Source: Comamonas kerstersii (GTDB lineage: Bacteria > Pseudomonadota > Gammaproteobacteria > Burkholderiales > Burkholderiaceae_C). From it: a stretch of 64,000 nt of DNA. The translations under genes were made by a program, and so were the position numbers. Below are positions 54,839 through 63,515 of this stretch, piece after piece (position 1 is the stretch's first letter; the number at the start of each line of letters is the position of its first letter). The notes under the pieces are model-generated. The model was not told the origin of the DNA and did not search any database. It saw nothing but the letters and a program-made list of their open reading frames with translations. The DNA lies in contig NZ_VZOT01000005.1 of assembly GCF_008801935.1 (NCBI RefSeq), forward strand, positions 186,001-250,000, read 5' to 3'.

Positions 54839-56125
54839 ATGTCCATGAACACCGATGTCCTTATTGTGGGCGCAGGTCCTGCCGGCCTGTCGCTTGCCAT
54901 TTCGTTGGCCCAGGCGGGCTTGCAAGCCACGGTGCTGGAACTGCAAGGCGAATCCCAGCTGGCCCAGCCCGCACCCGATGGGCGCGAGATCGCGCTGACC
55001 CATCCCAGCGTGCAGATCCTGCAGCGTCTGGGCACCTGGGGCAGGCTGCAAGACCATGAGATTGGCACCATCCGTGATGCCATCGTGCATGACGGCCCCG
55101 TAGGCCTGCGTTCCACGCTGGACATCGTCTCTGACGGCAGTGGCGCAGACTATCTGGGCCGCATCGTGCCCAACCATGCCCTGCGCCGCACGGCCTGGGA
55201 AGTGGCCAGCACCACCGAAGGCGTGCACATCATCACCGGTGCACGCGTGACCCAGGTGACGGTCACGCCTTCCCATGCTGAAGTTCACTACACCCAGGAC
55301 GACAACGGCGTGCGCGTGGATGGTGCACCGCTCAAAGCGCCGCTGGTGATTGCGGCAGATAGCCGTTTTTCCAGCGTGCGCCGCATGCTGGGCGTGGGGG
55401 CGCAGATGACGGACTTTGGCCGCAGCGTCATCGTCTGCCGCCTCAGCCACACCGTGCCGCATGAAGGCAAGGCCCATGAATGCTTTGGCTATGACCGCAC
55501 CCTGGCCATCCTGCCGCTGCAGCCTGATCCTGAAACTGGCGCGCTGCTGTGCTCTGCGGTGGTGACCACGGATTCGGCCGATGCGCAGCAGCTCATGCAG
55601 CTCTCGCCCGAAGACTTTGCGGCCCATGTGCACAACCATTTTCAGGGCCGCCTGGGGGACATGAAGCTGGTGGGTGAGCGCCACATCTACCCCCTGGTGG
55701 CCACCTATGCCCACCGCTTCAGCGGCACGCGCTTTGCGCTGCTGGGTGATGCCGCCATCGGTATGCACCCAGTCACGGCACATGGCTTCAACCTGGGGCT
55801 TTCGGGTGTGGAGCGCCTGACGGCCTGCATCGTGTCGGCCTATGGTGCTGGTCAGGACTGGGGCCGCGCCGAAGTGCTGGAGCCCTATGCCCAGGGCCAC
55901 CATCGTCATGCCTGGCCCATCTTCCAGGGCACGAACACCGTGGTGAAGCTGTTCACCGATGCGCGCCCCGTGCCACGGCTGGTGCGTCAGGCGGTGATCG
56001 GCCTGTCGCGCAACATGCCGCCCGTCAAGGCGGCCATCGTGGCGCAGCTCACGGGCCGTAGCCCCTGGTCCGTCATCCGCGGCCAGCTGCCTGCGCTGCC
56101 GTTTTTTTCGCGCAACATGCGCTGA
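54839..56125 (+). CDS. ubiM: UbiH/COQ6-family FAD monooxygenase, UbiM-like
   Basis: 428 residues. FAD-binding VLIVGAGPAGLSLAISLAQ at the N-terminus and the second motif GDAAIGMHPVTAHGFNLGLSG near residue 305. The overall pattern fits UbiM, the broad-specificity ubiquinone ring hydroxylase found in some proteobacteria, although UbiH or UbiF cannot be excluded by eye. Starts 54839 and 54845 are both possible. Divergent from the acetoacetyl-CoA synthetase. Confidence 0.82.
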   Translation: MSMNTDVLIVGAGPAGLSLAISLAQAGLQATVLELQGESQLAQPAPDGREIALTHPSVQILQRLGTWGRLQDHEIGTIRDAIVHDGPVGLRSTLDIVSDGSGADYLGRIVPNHALRRTAWEVASTTEGVHIITGARVTQVTVTPSHAEVHYTQDDNGVRVDGAPLKAPLVIAADSRFSSVRRMLGVGAQMTDFGRSVIVCRLSHTVPHEGKAHECFGYDRTLAILPLQPDPETGALLCSAVVTTDSADAQQLMQLSPEDFAAHVHNHFQGRLGDMKLVGERHIYPLVATYAHRFSGTRFALLGDAAIGMHPVTAHGFNLGLSGVERLTACIVSAYGAGQDWGRAEVLEPYAQGHHRHAWPIFQGTNTVVKLFTDARPVPRLVRQAVIGLSRNMPPVKAAIVAQLTGRSPWSVIRGQLPALPFFSRNMR

Positions 56126-56128
56126 CTT

Positions 56129-56222
56129 CAAAAAACAGAGTGCCCAGCGCTGAACTTTGCTTGCTTTTCAAGGCTTAGGGCTTTGAATGCAAGCAAAGTC
56201 AAGCGCAAGCTGCTCCTAAAAA
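56129..56222. repeat. Dispersed intergenic repeat, copy 9, with extended stem
   Basis: ACTTTGCTTGC (56154-56164) and GCAAGCAAAGT (56189-56199) are a perfect inverted repeat. They lie inside a larger imperfect one with arms AGTGCCCAGCGCT and AAGCGCAAGCTGCTC, the repeat-family core. It sits between the ubiM-like gene and the permease and could act as a terminator. Confidence 0.72.
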
Positions 56223-56360
56223 TATAGTTAAGCAAAAATCTCGCTGGCACGCTGTCTGCTTGTGTTTAGCTGACATGCAAGCACGTATGCCTGGCGAGGA
56301 CATGCCGTGCCCGGTCGAAAGCTTCTAACATCGCGCCAGCAATTTTTACGGAGCAAAAAA

Positions 56361-57656
56361 ATGGGAATGTTTTCCTGGACTGCAAAGTCCCCCGCAGCGC
56401 TGAAAAACGGCGGTGTGATCGGGCCTGACGAGCGTCTGCCCTGGGGCCAGACGGGGCTGATGGGCATTCAGCACGTGGTCGCCATGTTCGGCTCGACGGT
56501 GCTGGCTCCCATCCTCATGGGCTTTGACCCCAATCTGGCCGTGCTGATGAGCGGCATCGGCACGCTGATTTTCTTCCTCATCACCGGCGGCAAGGTGCCC
56601 AGCTATCTGGGCTCTTCTTTTGCCTTCATCGGCGTGGTGAACGTGGCCACCGGCTATGTGGCCACCCATGGTGCCAATGCCAACATCGGCCTGGCGCTGG
56701 GCGGCATCATTGCCTGCGGTCTGGTCTACACCCTGATTGGCTTCCTGGTGCAGGCCATTGGTACGGGCTGGATTGAGCGCTTCATGCCTCCCGTCGTGAC
56801 GGGTGCGGTGGTGGCCGTGATTGGTCTGAACCTGGCAGCCATTCCCGTCAAGAACATGGCGGCCAACAACTTTGATGCCTGGATGCAGGCCGTGACCTTC
56901 GTGTCCGTGGCGCTGGTGGCCGTATTTACCAGCGGCATGCTGCAGCGCCTGCTGATTCTGATGGGCCTGATCGTCGCTTCCATCATCTATGCCGTGCTGA
57001 CCAATGGCATGGGTCTGGGCAAGCCCATGGACCTGAGCGGCGTTGCCAATGCCGCATGGTTTGGCCTGCCTACGCTGCACGCCCCTGTGTTCAACGCCAA
57101 TGCCATGCTGCTGATCGTGCCCGTGGTCATCATTCTGGTGGCCGAGAACCTGGGCCACATCAAGGCCGTGACCGCCATGACTGGCAAGAACCTGGACAAG
57201 TACATGGGCCGTGCCTTCATCGGTGACGGTGTAGCCACCATGGTCTCCGGTGCGGCCGGCGGCACCGGCGTGACTACCTATGCCGAAAACATCGGCGTGA
57301 TGGCCGCCACGCGCATCTACTCCACCGCCGTGTTCCTGTTTGCGGCGCTGCTGGCCGTGCTGCTGGGCTTCAGCCCCAAGTTTGGTGCGCTGATTCAGGC
57401 GATTCCGCTGCCCGTGATGGGCGGCGTGTCCATCGTGGTGTTCGGTCTGATCGCCATTGCGGGAGCCAAGATCTGGGTGGATAACAAGGTGGACTTCTCC
57501 GACACCAAGAACCTGATCGTGGCCGCCATCACCTTGATTCTGGGCACGGGCGAATTCACGCTGAAGTTCGGCGATTTCGCACTGGGCGGCATTGGTACCT
57601 CGACCTTTGGTGCCATCATTCTTTATGCCCTGCTCAGCCGCGCCAAGCGCAGCTAA
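56361..57656 (+). CDS. Uracil/xanthine permease (NCS2 family, UraA/RutG-like)
   Basis: 431 residues with about 14 membrane segments. NCS2 motifs: GIQHVVAMFGSTVLAPILMGF at the start, VAENLGHIKAVTAMTGKN with the conserved Glu, and a GAAGGTGVTTYAENIGVMA segment, both lining the substrate site. Nucleobase:proton symport at the inner membrane; uracil is most likely by resemblance to UraA and RutG. CGGAG precedes ATG 56361. Confidence 0.93.
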   Translation: MGMFSWTAKSPAALKNGGVIGPDERLPWGQTGLMGIQHVVAMFGSTVLAPILMGFDPNLAVLMSGIGTLIFFLITGGKVPSYLGSSFAFIGVVNVATGYVATHGANANIGLALGGIIACGLVYTLIGFLVQAIGTGWIERFMPPVVTGAVVAVIGLNLAAIPVKNMAANNFDAWMQAVTFVSVALVAVFTSGMLQRLLILMGLIVASIIYAVLTNGMGLGKPMDLSGVANAAWFGLPTLHAPVFNANAMLLIVPVVIILVAENLGHIKAVTAMTGKNLDKYMGRAFIGDGVATMVSGAAGGTGVTTYAENIGVMAATRIYSTAVFLFAALLAVLLGFSPKFGALIQAIPLPVMGGVSIVVFGLIAIAGAKIWVDNKVDFSDTKNLIVAAITLILGTGEFTLKFGDFALGGIGTSTFGAIILYALLSRAKRS

Positions 57657-57682
57657 GCAGTTGCTGCTCGATACCACTGTGT

Positions 57683-57714
57683 AAAACCGGCCTGCTTAGC
57701 AGGTCGGTTTTTTT
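57683..57714 (+). terminator. Intrinsic terminator after the permease gene
   Basis: AACCGGCCTGC / GCAGGTCGGTT (one G-T pair), three-base loop, seven T. Confidence 0.9.
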
Positions 57715-57815
57715 ATGGGATTGCTGCGGTGCAGCAAATCTAGGTGTTTACCCTGGTTTTTGCGACGTTAGTAGCTACTCTGCCGCGAATCCAGTAATGA
57801 CAATGGGTTAGAGAC

Positions 57816-57846
57816 CTACGCAGAACTACGCACTATGCTTAGGTCA
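57816..57846 (+). promoter_or_regulatory. Probable activator-dependent promoter of the acetyl-CoA hydrolase gene
   Basis: Direct repeats CTACGCA-GAA-CTACGCA (57816-57832) have exactly one helical turn (10 bp) start to start and are followed by TATGCT (57834-57839), a possible -10. No good -35 is seen, so an activator could bind the repeats. This would give a leader of about 180 bases. Confidence 0.45.
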
Positions 57847-57853
57847 AGGGTTA

Positions 57854-58012
57854 ACGCTGATACCATCTCCCCCGGAGATAGGGAGCCGACCAAGATGTCG
57901 CCAGTACAACAACAGCCTGCACGAACAGGCAAGCGAGGAGCGTGAAAGCCCCCTGTGCATGTTGGCCGTCCCGATAAAGCCGGCCCGATGGGGCGGCTTG
58001 TTTATGCAAAGT
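57854..58012 (+). ncRNA. Candidate structured 5' leader RNA of the acetyl-CoA hydrolase gene
   Basis: Several helices can be drawn: ATCTCC-CCC-GGAGAT (57865-57879), GCCTG-CACGAA-CAGGC (57915-57930), and a long-range helix pairing CCGACCAAGATG with CATGTTGGCCG (about 57886-57898 with 57958-57968). A last GC-rich hairpin, AAGCCGGCCC-GAT-GGGGCGGCTT, spans 57977-57999. The region is too long for a simple leader and does not match a riboswitch class known to me. No open reading frame is supported in it. Structure is by eye only. Confidence 0.4.
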
Positions 58013-58026
58013 TGGAGAACACCTCG

Positions 58027-59541
58027 ATGAGCCTGGCAGACCGCGTCCGCTACCCCCAATTTCACCACCTCATCATGTCGGCCGAACAGGCTGCAGCCAT
58101 GATTCCGCACGGCGTCAACGTCGGCATGAGCGGCTTCACGGGTGCAGGCTATCCCAAGGCATTGCCACAGGCGATTGCTGAACGGGCCAAGGCCGAGCAT
58201 GCACAGGGCAAGCCCTACAAGATCAATGTGTGGACCGGCGCGTCCACTGCTGCCGAGTGTGATGGCGTGATGGCCGAAGCCCATGCGCTGGGCCAGCGTC
58301 TGCCTTTCAACACCGACCCGACCGCACGCAAGGCCATCAACGCCGGTGAGATCGACTTCATCGACATGCACCTGTCGCACGTTGCCCAGCACGCCTGGTT
58401 TGGCTTTCTGGGCCACATGGATGTGGCTGTGGTGGAAGTGCTGGGCATTACGCCCGATGGCCTCTTGATTCCCTCTACCGCCGTAGGCAACAACAAGACC
58501 TGGCTGGAGATTGCGGACAAGGTCATTCTGGAGGTGAACACCAAGTTCCCCGCCAAGATGGAAGGTATGCACGACATCTACTACGGCACGGCCATCCCGC
58601 CCCGCCGTACGCCCATCCACATGACCACGGCCGACCAGCGCATTGGCGAGCAGTACCTGAAGGTCGACCCCTCCAAGGTGATCGCCATTGTGGAAACGCA
58701 CAAGGGCGACCGCGACAACGTATTTGCCGCGCCGGATGCGAACTCCAACACGATTGCTGCGTCCATCATCGACTTCCTCGCGCATGAGATGAAGACGGGC
58801 CGTCTGCCCAAGGACATGCTGCCTATCCAGTCGGGTGTGGGCAATGTGGCCAACGCCGTGCTGGCAGGCCTGTTGCATGGCCCGTTCGAGAACCTGCTGG
58901 GCTTTACCGAAGTGCTGCAGGACGGCATGCTGGAACTGATCCGCGCAGGCAAGATGACCCGTGCTTCGGCCACCTCGATCTCGCTGTCCAGCGGTGCTTT
59001 CAAGGAGTTTGAAGACAACATCGACTTCTACCGCGAGCGCATCATCCTGCGTCCACAGGAAATCTCCAACCACCCTGAACTGGTGCGCCGTCTGGGCATC
59101 ATTGCCATGAACTCGATGATCGAGGCCGACATCTACGGCAACATCAACTCCACCCACGTCATGGGCACGGGCATGATGAACGGTATTGGTGGCTCGGGCG
59201 ACTTTGCGCGCAATGGCTATCTGTCCTTCTTTGTGACCCCTTCCGTGGCCAAGGACGGCAAGATCAGCTGCATCGTGCCCATGTGCTCGCACGTGGACCA
59301 CACCGAGCACGACACACAGATCATCGTCACCGAGCAGGGTCTGGCTGACCTGCGTGGTCTGAGCCCCAAGCAGCGTGCACGCGTCATCATCGACAAGTGT
59401 GCGCACCCCGACTACCGTGACCAGTTGAACGACTACTTTGACCGTGCACGCGCCAAGGGTGCACAGCACACGCCGCACATCCTGACGGAAGCGCTGAGCT
59501 GGCACCAGCGATTCGTCGAAACCGGCGATATGCGTATCTAA
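58027..59541 (+). CDS. Acetyl-CoA hydrolase/transferase family protein (succinyl-CoA:acetate CoA-transferase type)
   Basis: 504 residues, class I CoA-transferase fold with two Rossmann-like halves. N-terminal GVNVGMSGFTGAGYPKALP, middle IQSGVGNVANAVLAGL, and C-terminal GIGGSGDFARNGYLS with TEQGLADLRGLSPKQRA. Members hydrolyse acetyl-CoA or move CoA between acetate and succinate, so they balance acetate and propionate metabolism. The ATG at 58027 follows GGAG; upstream in-frame codons lie inside the leader. Long structured 5' region. Confidence 0.92.
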   Translation: MSLADRVRYPQFHHLIMSAEQAAAMIPHGVNVGMSGFTGAGYPKALPQAIAERAKAEHAQGKPYKINVWTGASTAAECDGVMAEAHALGQRLPFNTDPTARKAINAGEIDFIDMHLSHVAQHAWFGFLGHMDVAVVEVLGITPDGLLIPSTAVGNNKTWLEIADKVILEVNTKFPAKMEGMHDIYYGTAIPPRRTPIHMTTADQRIGEQYLKVDPSKVIAIVETHKGDRDNVFAAPDANSNTIAASIIDFLAHEMKTGRLPKDMLPIQSGVGNVANAVLAGLLHGPFENLLGFTEVLQDGMLELIRAGKMTRASATSISLSSGAFKEFEDNIDFYRERIILRPQEISNHPELVRRLGIIAMNSMIEADIYGNINSTHVMGTGMMNGIGGSGDFARNGYLSFFVTPSVAKDGKISCIVPMCSHVDHTEHDTQIIVTEQGLADLRGLSPKQRARVIIDKCAHPDYRDQLNDYFDRARAKGAQHTPHILTEALSWHQRFVETGDMRI

Positions 59542-59548
59542 AAAACGC

Positions 59549-59619
59549 AAAAAAACGGGGCGCTGCAAGCGCCCCGTTTTTTTATCGCCCGGCACCAGCA
59601 CGGTGTGCTGGTGCCGGGC
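59549..59619. terminator. Tandem hairpins between convergent CoA-transferase and threonine deaminase genes
   Basis: First: ACGGGGCGC / GCGCCCCGT with A- and T-runs on both sides (59549-59583), a strong bidirectional terminator. Second: GCCCGGCACCAGCAC-GGT-GTGCTGGTGCCGGGC (59587-59619), a perfect 15-bp stem without a T-run. Confidence 0.88.
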
Positions 59620-59640
59620 TGTCTGTCACTAAATCCGCAA

Positions 59641-60840
59641 CTACACCCGCTCGGCATGCATGCCAGCGTCGCGCAGCACCTGCAGTACCTGCTCCACGTG
59701 CTGCAGGTTGCGGGTCTGCAGCACAAAGTCGATCTCTACGTTCTGCGCGGCCAGCATGGTGAAGGCGCGCTGGTGGTGCACCTCTTCGATGTTCGCCCCA
59801 GCCTCTGCCACCAGGGCCGTGATCCGTGCCAGCACGCCGGGCACATCGCGCGCACTGACGCGGATGCGAGCCAGGCGGCCCGAGCGCGCCATGCCACGCT
59901 CGATGATGGCGGCCAGCAGCAGCGGGTCGATATTGCCGCCAGACAGCACAATGCCCACCTTCTTGCCCTGGAACTTGTTTTTGTGGCGAATCAGCGCCGC
60001 CAGCCCGGCAGCACCTGCACCTTCGACCAGCGTCTTTTCAATTTCCAGCAGCATGAGCACGGCCTGCTCGATATCGCCTTCGTCCACCAGCAGCAACTCG
60101 TCCACATGCTCGCGCACGATCTCGCGCGTGATCTGGCCCGCCGTGGCCACGGCAATGCCTTCGGCAATGGTGGAAGTGCCTATCGGCAGGTCTTTGCCTT
60201 CGATGGCATTGACCATGGAGGGAAAGCGCTCGGTCTGCACGCCCACGACGTGAATCTCGGGCTTGAGCGCCTTGGCCGCAGTGGCTACACCAGCAATCAG
60301 GCCACCTCCGCCAATGCCCATGATGAGCACATCCAGATCGTGCTGGTCCGCCAGCATTTCCATGGCCAGCGTGCCCTGTCCAGCGGCCACGCCTTCGTCA
60401 TCAAAGGGGTGCACAAAGGTCAGGTTCTGCGCTTCAGCCAGCGCGTAGGCGTGCTGGCGTGCTGCTTCCAGCGTGTCGCCATGCAGCACCACTTCGGCAC
60501 CAAAGCCGCGTGTGCGCTCCACCTTCACACCGGGGGTGAAGCGCGGCATCACGATCACGGCGCGTATGCCCATGCGCTGTGCGTGGTAGGCCACGCCCTG
60601 GGCATGGTTGCCCGCGCTCATGGCGATCACGCCGCGTGCCTTTTCTTCGGTGGTCAGCAGCTGCAGGCGGTTGCAGGCACCGCGCTCCTTGAACGAGGCG
60701 GTGAACTGCAGGTTCTCAAACTTCAGAAACACCTGTGCCCCCACGATGTGCGACAGGGTCTGGGACTCCACGCAGGGCGTGCGCAACACATGATCACGCA
60801 GGCGCTGGGAGGCGGCTTGGATATCGGAATAGCTCAGCAT
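59641..60840 (-). CDS. ilvA: Threonine ammonia-lyase with a C-terminal ACT domain (short form)
   Basis: 399 residues. PLP-dependent deamination of threonine (and serine) to 2-oxobutyrate. The PLP lysine is K51 in FTASFKERGA; the phosphate loop is GIGGGGLIAG. A single ACT domain covers about 325-399 (RIRVSARDVPGVLARITALVAEAGANIEEVHHQRAF). This is the short form, shorter than the E. coli IlvA with two regulatory modules, and is often biodegradative. ATG 60840 is chosen to give MLSYSDIQAA. Confidence 0.93.
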   Translation of the reverse strand: MLSYSDIQAASQRLRDHVLRTPCVESQTLSHIVGAQVFLKFENLQFTASFKERGACNRLQLLTTEEKARGVIAMSAGNHAQGVAYHAQRMGIRAVIVMPRFTPGVKVERTRGFGAEVVLHGDTLEAARQHAYALAEAQNLTFVHPFDDEGVAAGQGTLAMEMLADQHDLDVLIMGIGGGGLIAGVATAAKALKPEIHVVGVQTERFPSMVNAIEGKDLPIGTSTIAEGIAVATAGQITREIVREHVDELLLVDEGDIEQAVLMLLEIEKTLVEGAGAAGLAALIRHKNKFQGKKVGIVLSGGNIDPLLLAAIIERGMARSGRLARIRVSARDVPGVLARITALVAEAGANIEEVHHQRAFTMLAAQNVEIDFVLQTRNLQHVEQVLQVLRDAGMHAERV

Positions 60841-60908
60841 GGTCTGCACATTCTGAAGCAATGCGTGCGGCCGTGCAGTGCGGGTGCTGAAAATTTCTTT
60901 CAATTTTG

Positions 60909-60997
60909 TGAGCAGCTAGCGCTCGTATTTGCTGCTTATTAAGCAGAAAACACATTGAAAGTCGCTTGTAGCAAGCGCTAGCTGCTACATTTTTTCA
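60909..60997. repeat. Dispersed intergenic repeat, copy 10 (inverted pair)
   Basis: GAGCAGCTAGCGCT (60910-60923) and AGCGCTAGCTGCTAC (60974-60988) are nearly perfect inverted arms with an A/T-rich centre and a T-run at the right. It lies between recQ and ilvA, which are co-directional. Confidence 0.75.
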
Positions 60998-61013
60998 GTT
61001 CTGGCGCAGCTGC

Positions 61014-62879
61014 TCAGGCGCTCAGACGCACCACGCGCAGCACTTCTTCGCCATAGGCTTCGAGCTTTTTCGCACCAATGCCGCTGATGCCCTGCAGATC
61101 GGCCAGGGTCTGCGGATTGCGCTCGGCAATGCCGACCAGGGTGGCGTCGTTGAAGATGACGTAGGCTGGCAGATCATGTGCCTTGGCGACTTCGGCACGC
61201 CAGGCCTTGAGGTTGATAAAGCGTGCCTGTGCATCCGGCCCCAGGTGGATGGCAGCCGCACTGGTGGGCGTGCTGCGCTTGGCAGAGCGCGTGCGGCTGG
61301 CAGCGGCCGATTCGCGCAGCAGCACCTGCACATCGCCGCGCAGCACGGCGCGTGACTGGGGGGTGAGCGTGAGCGTGTCAAACACATGGCCGCTGTTTTC
61401 GCTGGTCACCTTGTGCAGGCCCAGCGCACCTGTGGCCAGGAGCTGGCGCATCACGGCGCGCAGCTGCTGCTCGGAGTAATCCTTGCCAATGCCGAAGGTG
61501 GACACCTTGTCATGCAGGTATTGCGTGACTTTGTCCGTCACCTTGCCGCGCATTACGTCCATGATGTGGCCTGCACCAAAGGTCAGCTGGCTCATCTCAT
61601 GCACGCGGTAGATGGTGGACAACAGCTTGCGCGCAGCGTCTGTGCCGTCCCAGATGGCGGGCGGGTGCAGGCAGTTGTCGCAATTACCACAGGGCTCGGA
61701 ATGCTCACCAAAGTACTGCAGCAGGCGCACGCGGCGGCAGTCTGTGGCCTCGGCCAGTGTGAGTAGTGCGTCGAGCTTGCCGCGCAGCACGGCCTTGAAC
61801 TGCTCGTCCGCATTGCCTTCGTCAATCATGCGGCGCTGGTTGACCACGTCCGAGATGCCATAGGCCATCCAGGCATGTGCAGGCAGGCCGTCACGGCCCG
61901 CACGGCCGGTTTCCTGGTAGTAGCCTTCGATGTTGCGCGGCATGTCCACATGGGCCACAAAGCGCACATCGGGCTTGTCAATGCCCATGCCAAAGGCAAT
62001 GGTGGCCACCATCACCACCCCTTCTTCGCGCAGAAAACGGTTCTGGTGCAGCTGGCGCACATCGGAGGGCAGGCCCGCGTGGTAGGGCAGGGCGTGAATG
62101 CCGTTGTCCTGCAGTGTCTTGGCCAGCTCCTCCACGCGGCGGCGCGAGAGGCAATAGACCACGCCTGCATCGCCCTCGTGCTCGTGCTTGATGAAGCGCA
62201 GCAGCTGGTTGGTGACGTCTTTTTTCTCGACGATGGTGTAGCGGATGTTGGGCCGGTCAAAGCTGCTGATGAACTGCTCGGCCTGCTCCAGATGCAGCCG
62301 TTCCACGATGTCAGCGCGGGTGAGGCTGTCTGCCGTTGCCGTCAGGGCAATGCGCGGCACGCCCACATAGCGCTCGTGCAGCACGGAAAGCGCGTGGTAT
62401 TCAGGGCGGAAGTCATGGCCCCACTGGCTGACGCAGTGCGCCTCGTCAATCGCAAACAGGCTCAGCTGGCCGTTGGCATGCAGGTCGTCCAGCAGCCCCA
62501 GAAAACGCGGCGTGACCAGGCGTTCAGGCGCCACATACAGCAGCGTGAGCTGGCCGCTTTGCATCTGCCACTCCACATCCTGCGCCTGTGCCCAGTCGAG
62601 GGAGGAGTTCAGAAAGGCGGCCTTGACCCCGGCTTCATGCAGCGCACCGACCTGGTCGTGCATGAGGGCAATCAGGGGCGAGACCACAATGGTCACGCCA
62701 TAGCCCTGCTGCTGGCGCACGATGGCGGGAATCTGGTAGCACAGGCTTTTGCCGCCGCCTGTGGGCATGAGCACCAGGGCGTCGCCACCGGCTGCGACAT
62801 GCTCAATGATGGCCTGCTGCGGCCCACGGAAGGCCTCGTAGCCAAAAACATCTTGCAAAACGGTGTGGGCGGGGGACAA
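61014..62879 (-). CDS. recQ: ATP-dependent DNA helicase RecQ
   Basis: 621 residues. Walker [17 protein letters not shown] box [18 protein letters not shown], motif [12 protein letters not shown], the zinc-binding C-cluster (CGNCDNC), a winged helix and a C-terminal HRDC domain ending [16 protein letters not shown]. It unwinds DNA 3' to 5' for recombination and fork repair. There is no ATG in frame near the expected start; TTG 62879 is chosen because AGGAAG lies five bases upstream and the protein then opens [18 protein letters not shown]. Confidence 0.93.
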   Translation of the reverse strand: MSPAHTVLQDVFGYEAFRGPQQAIIEHVAAGGDALVLMPTGGGKSLCYQIPAIVRQQQGYGVTIVVSPLIALMHDQVGALHEAGVKAAFLNSSLDWAQAQDVEWQMQSGQLTLLYVAPERLVTPRFLGLLDDLHANGQLSLFAIDEAHCVSQWGHDFRPEYHALSVLHERYVGVPRIALTATADSLTRADIVERLHLEQAEQFISSFDRPNIRYTIVEKKDVTNQLLRFIKHEHEGDAGVVYCLSRRRVEELAKTLQDNGIHALPYHAGLPSDVRQLHQNRFLREEGVVMVATIAFGMGIDKPDVRFVAHVDMPRNIEGYYQETGRAGRDGLPAHAWMAYGISDVVNQRRMIDEGNADEQFKAVLRGKLDALLTLAEATDCRRVRLLQYFGEHSEPCGNCDNCLHPPAIWDGTDAARKLLSTIYRVHEMSQLTFGAGHIMDVMRGKVTDKVTQYLHDKVSTFGIGKDYSEQQLRAVMRQLLATGALGLHKVTSENSGHVFDTLTLTPQSRAVLRGDVQVLLRESAAASRTRSAKRSTPTSAAAIHLGPDAQARFINLKAWRAEVAKAHDLPAYVIFNDATLVGIAERNPQTLADLQGISGIGAKKLEAYGEEVLRVVRLSA

Positions 62880-63068
62880 AGGCAGCTTCCTGATCAGGTG
62901 CGGGAAAACCGCATATTGTGCGCTGCAAGCCTGCGTTCTGGCACGCAAGTCCCCAAGTCCCAGGTGCGGCGCAGGATGTATGGGGTGCGGCCTGCCGCTG
63001 TCACCGAGCCAACAGCGTGGGTCCGCCACTGGCTGCATCATGCTGCCCTGTTGCTTTGGAGGTATGAC

Positions 63069-63515
63069 ATGTCAATCTGGCGTAAACCTGTGACGCTGGC
63101 GCAGCTGAATGCAAGCGCCGCCGATACGGCCGTACAGCATCTGGGGATTGAGATTACGGAGCTGGGGCCGGACTATCTGACGGGCCGCGTACCCGTAGAC
63201 CACCGCACCAGGCAGCCCTTTGGGCTGCTGCACGGTGGCGTCAGCGTGGTGCTGGCGGAAACCCTGGGCTCCATGGCGGCCTACTACGCCGCACCTGAAG
63301 GGCACAAGGCGGTGGGGCTGGACATCAACGCCAATCACCTGCGCGCGGTGCGCAGCGGCTGGGTGACGGGCACGGCCAGGCCCGTGCACATTGGCAAAAC
63401 CACCCAGGTCTGGCAGATCGACATGGTGGACGAAGCAGGGCGGCCCAGCTGCGTCTCGCGCATCACCATGGCGATTCTGGCTCCGCAAGCAGTGGATCAG
63501 ACGGTCTCTGTGTAA
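63069..63515 (+). CDS. Hotdog-fold thioesterase (PaaI/MenI-like)
   Basis: 148 residues. The HGG(V)[17 protein letters not shown] segment (about 58-77) is the active-site helix with the catalytic Glu, as in YdiI/MenI and PaaI. It hydrolyses acyl- or aryl-CoA thioesters. GGAGG precedes the ATG. Its end overlaps the converging racemase gene by 19 bases. Divergent from recQ. Confidence 0.9.
   Translation: MSIWRKPVTLAQLNASAADTAVQHLGIEITELGPDYLTGRVPVDHRTRQPFGLLHGGVSVVLAETLGSMAAYYAAPEGHKAVGLDINANHLRAVRSGWVTGTARPVHIGKTTQVWQIDMVDEAGRPSCVSRITMAILAPQAVDQTVSV

Noticed and set aside
57854-57960. Possible fluoride, TPP, glycine or cobalamin riboswitch before the CoA-transferase gene
   Set aside because: None of the core motifs of those classes can be lined up; left as an unknown structured leader.
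57844-59601. 585-codon minus-strand reading frame opposite the CoA-transferase
   Set aside because: Composition-driven antisense frame; no fold or RBS.
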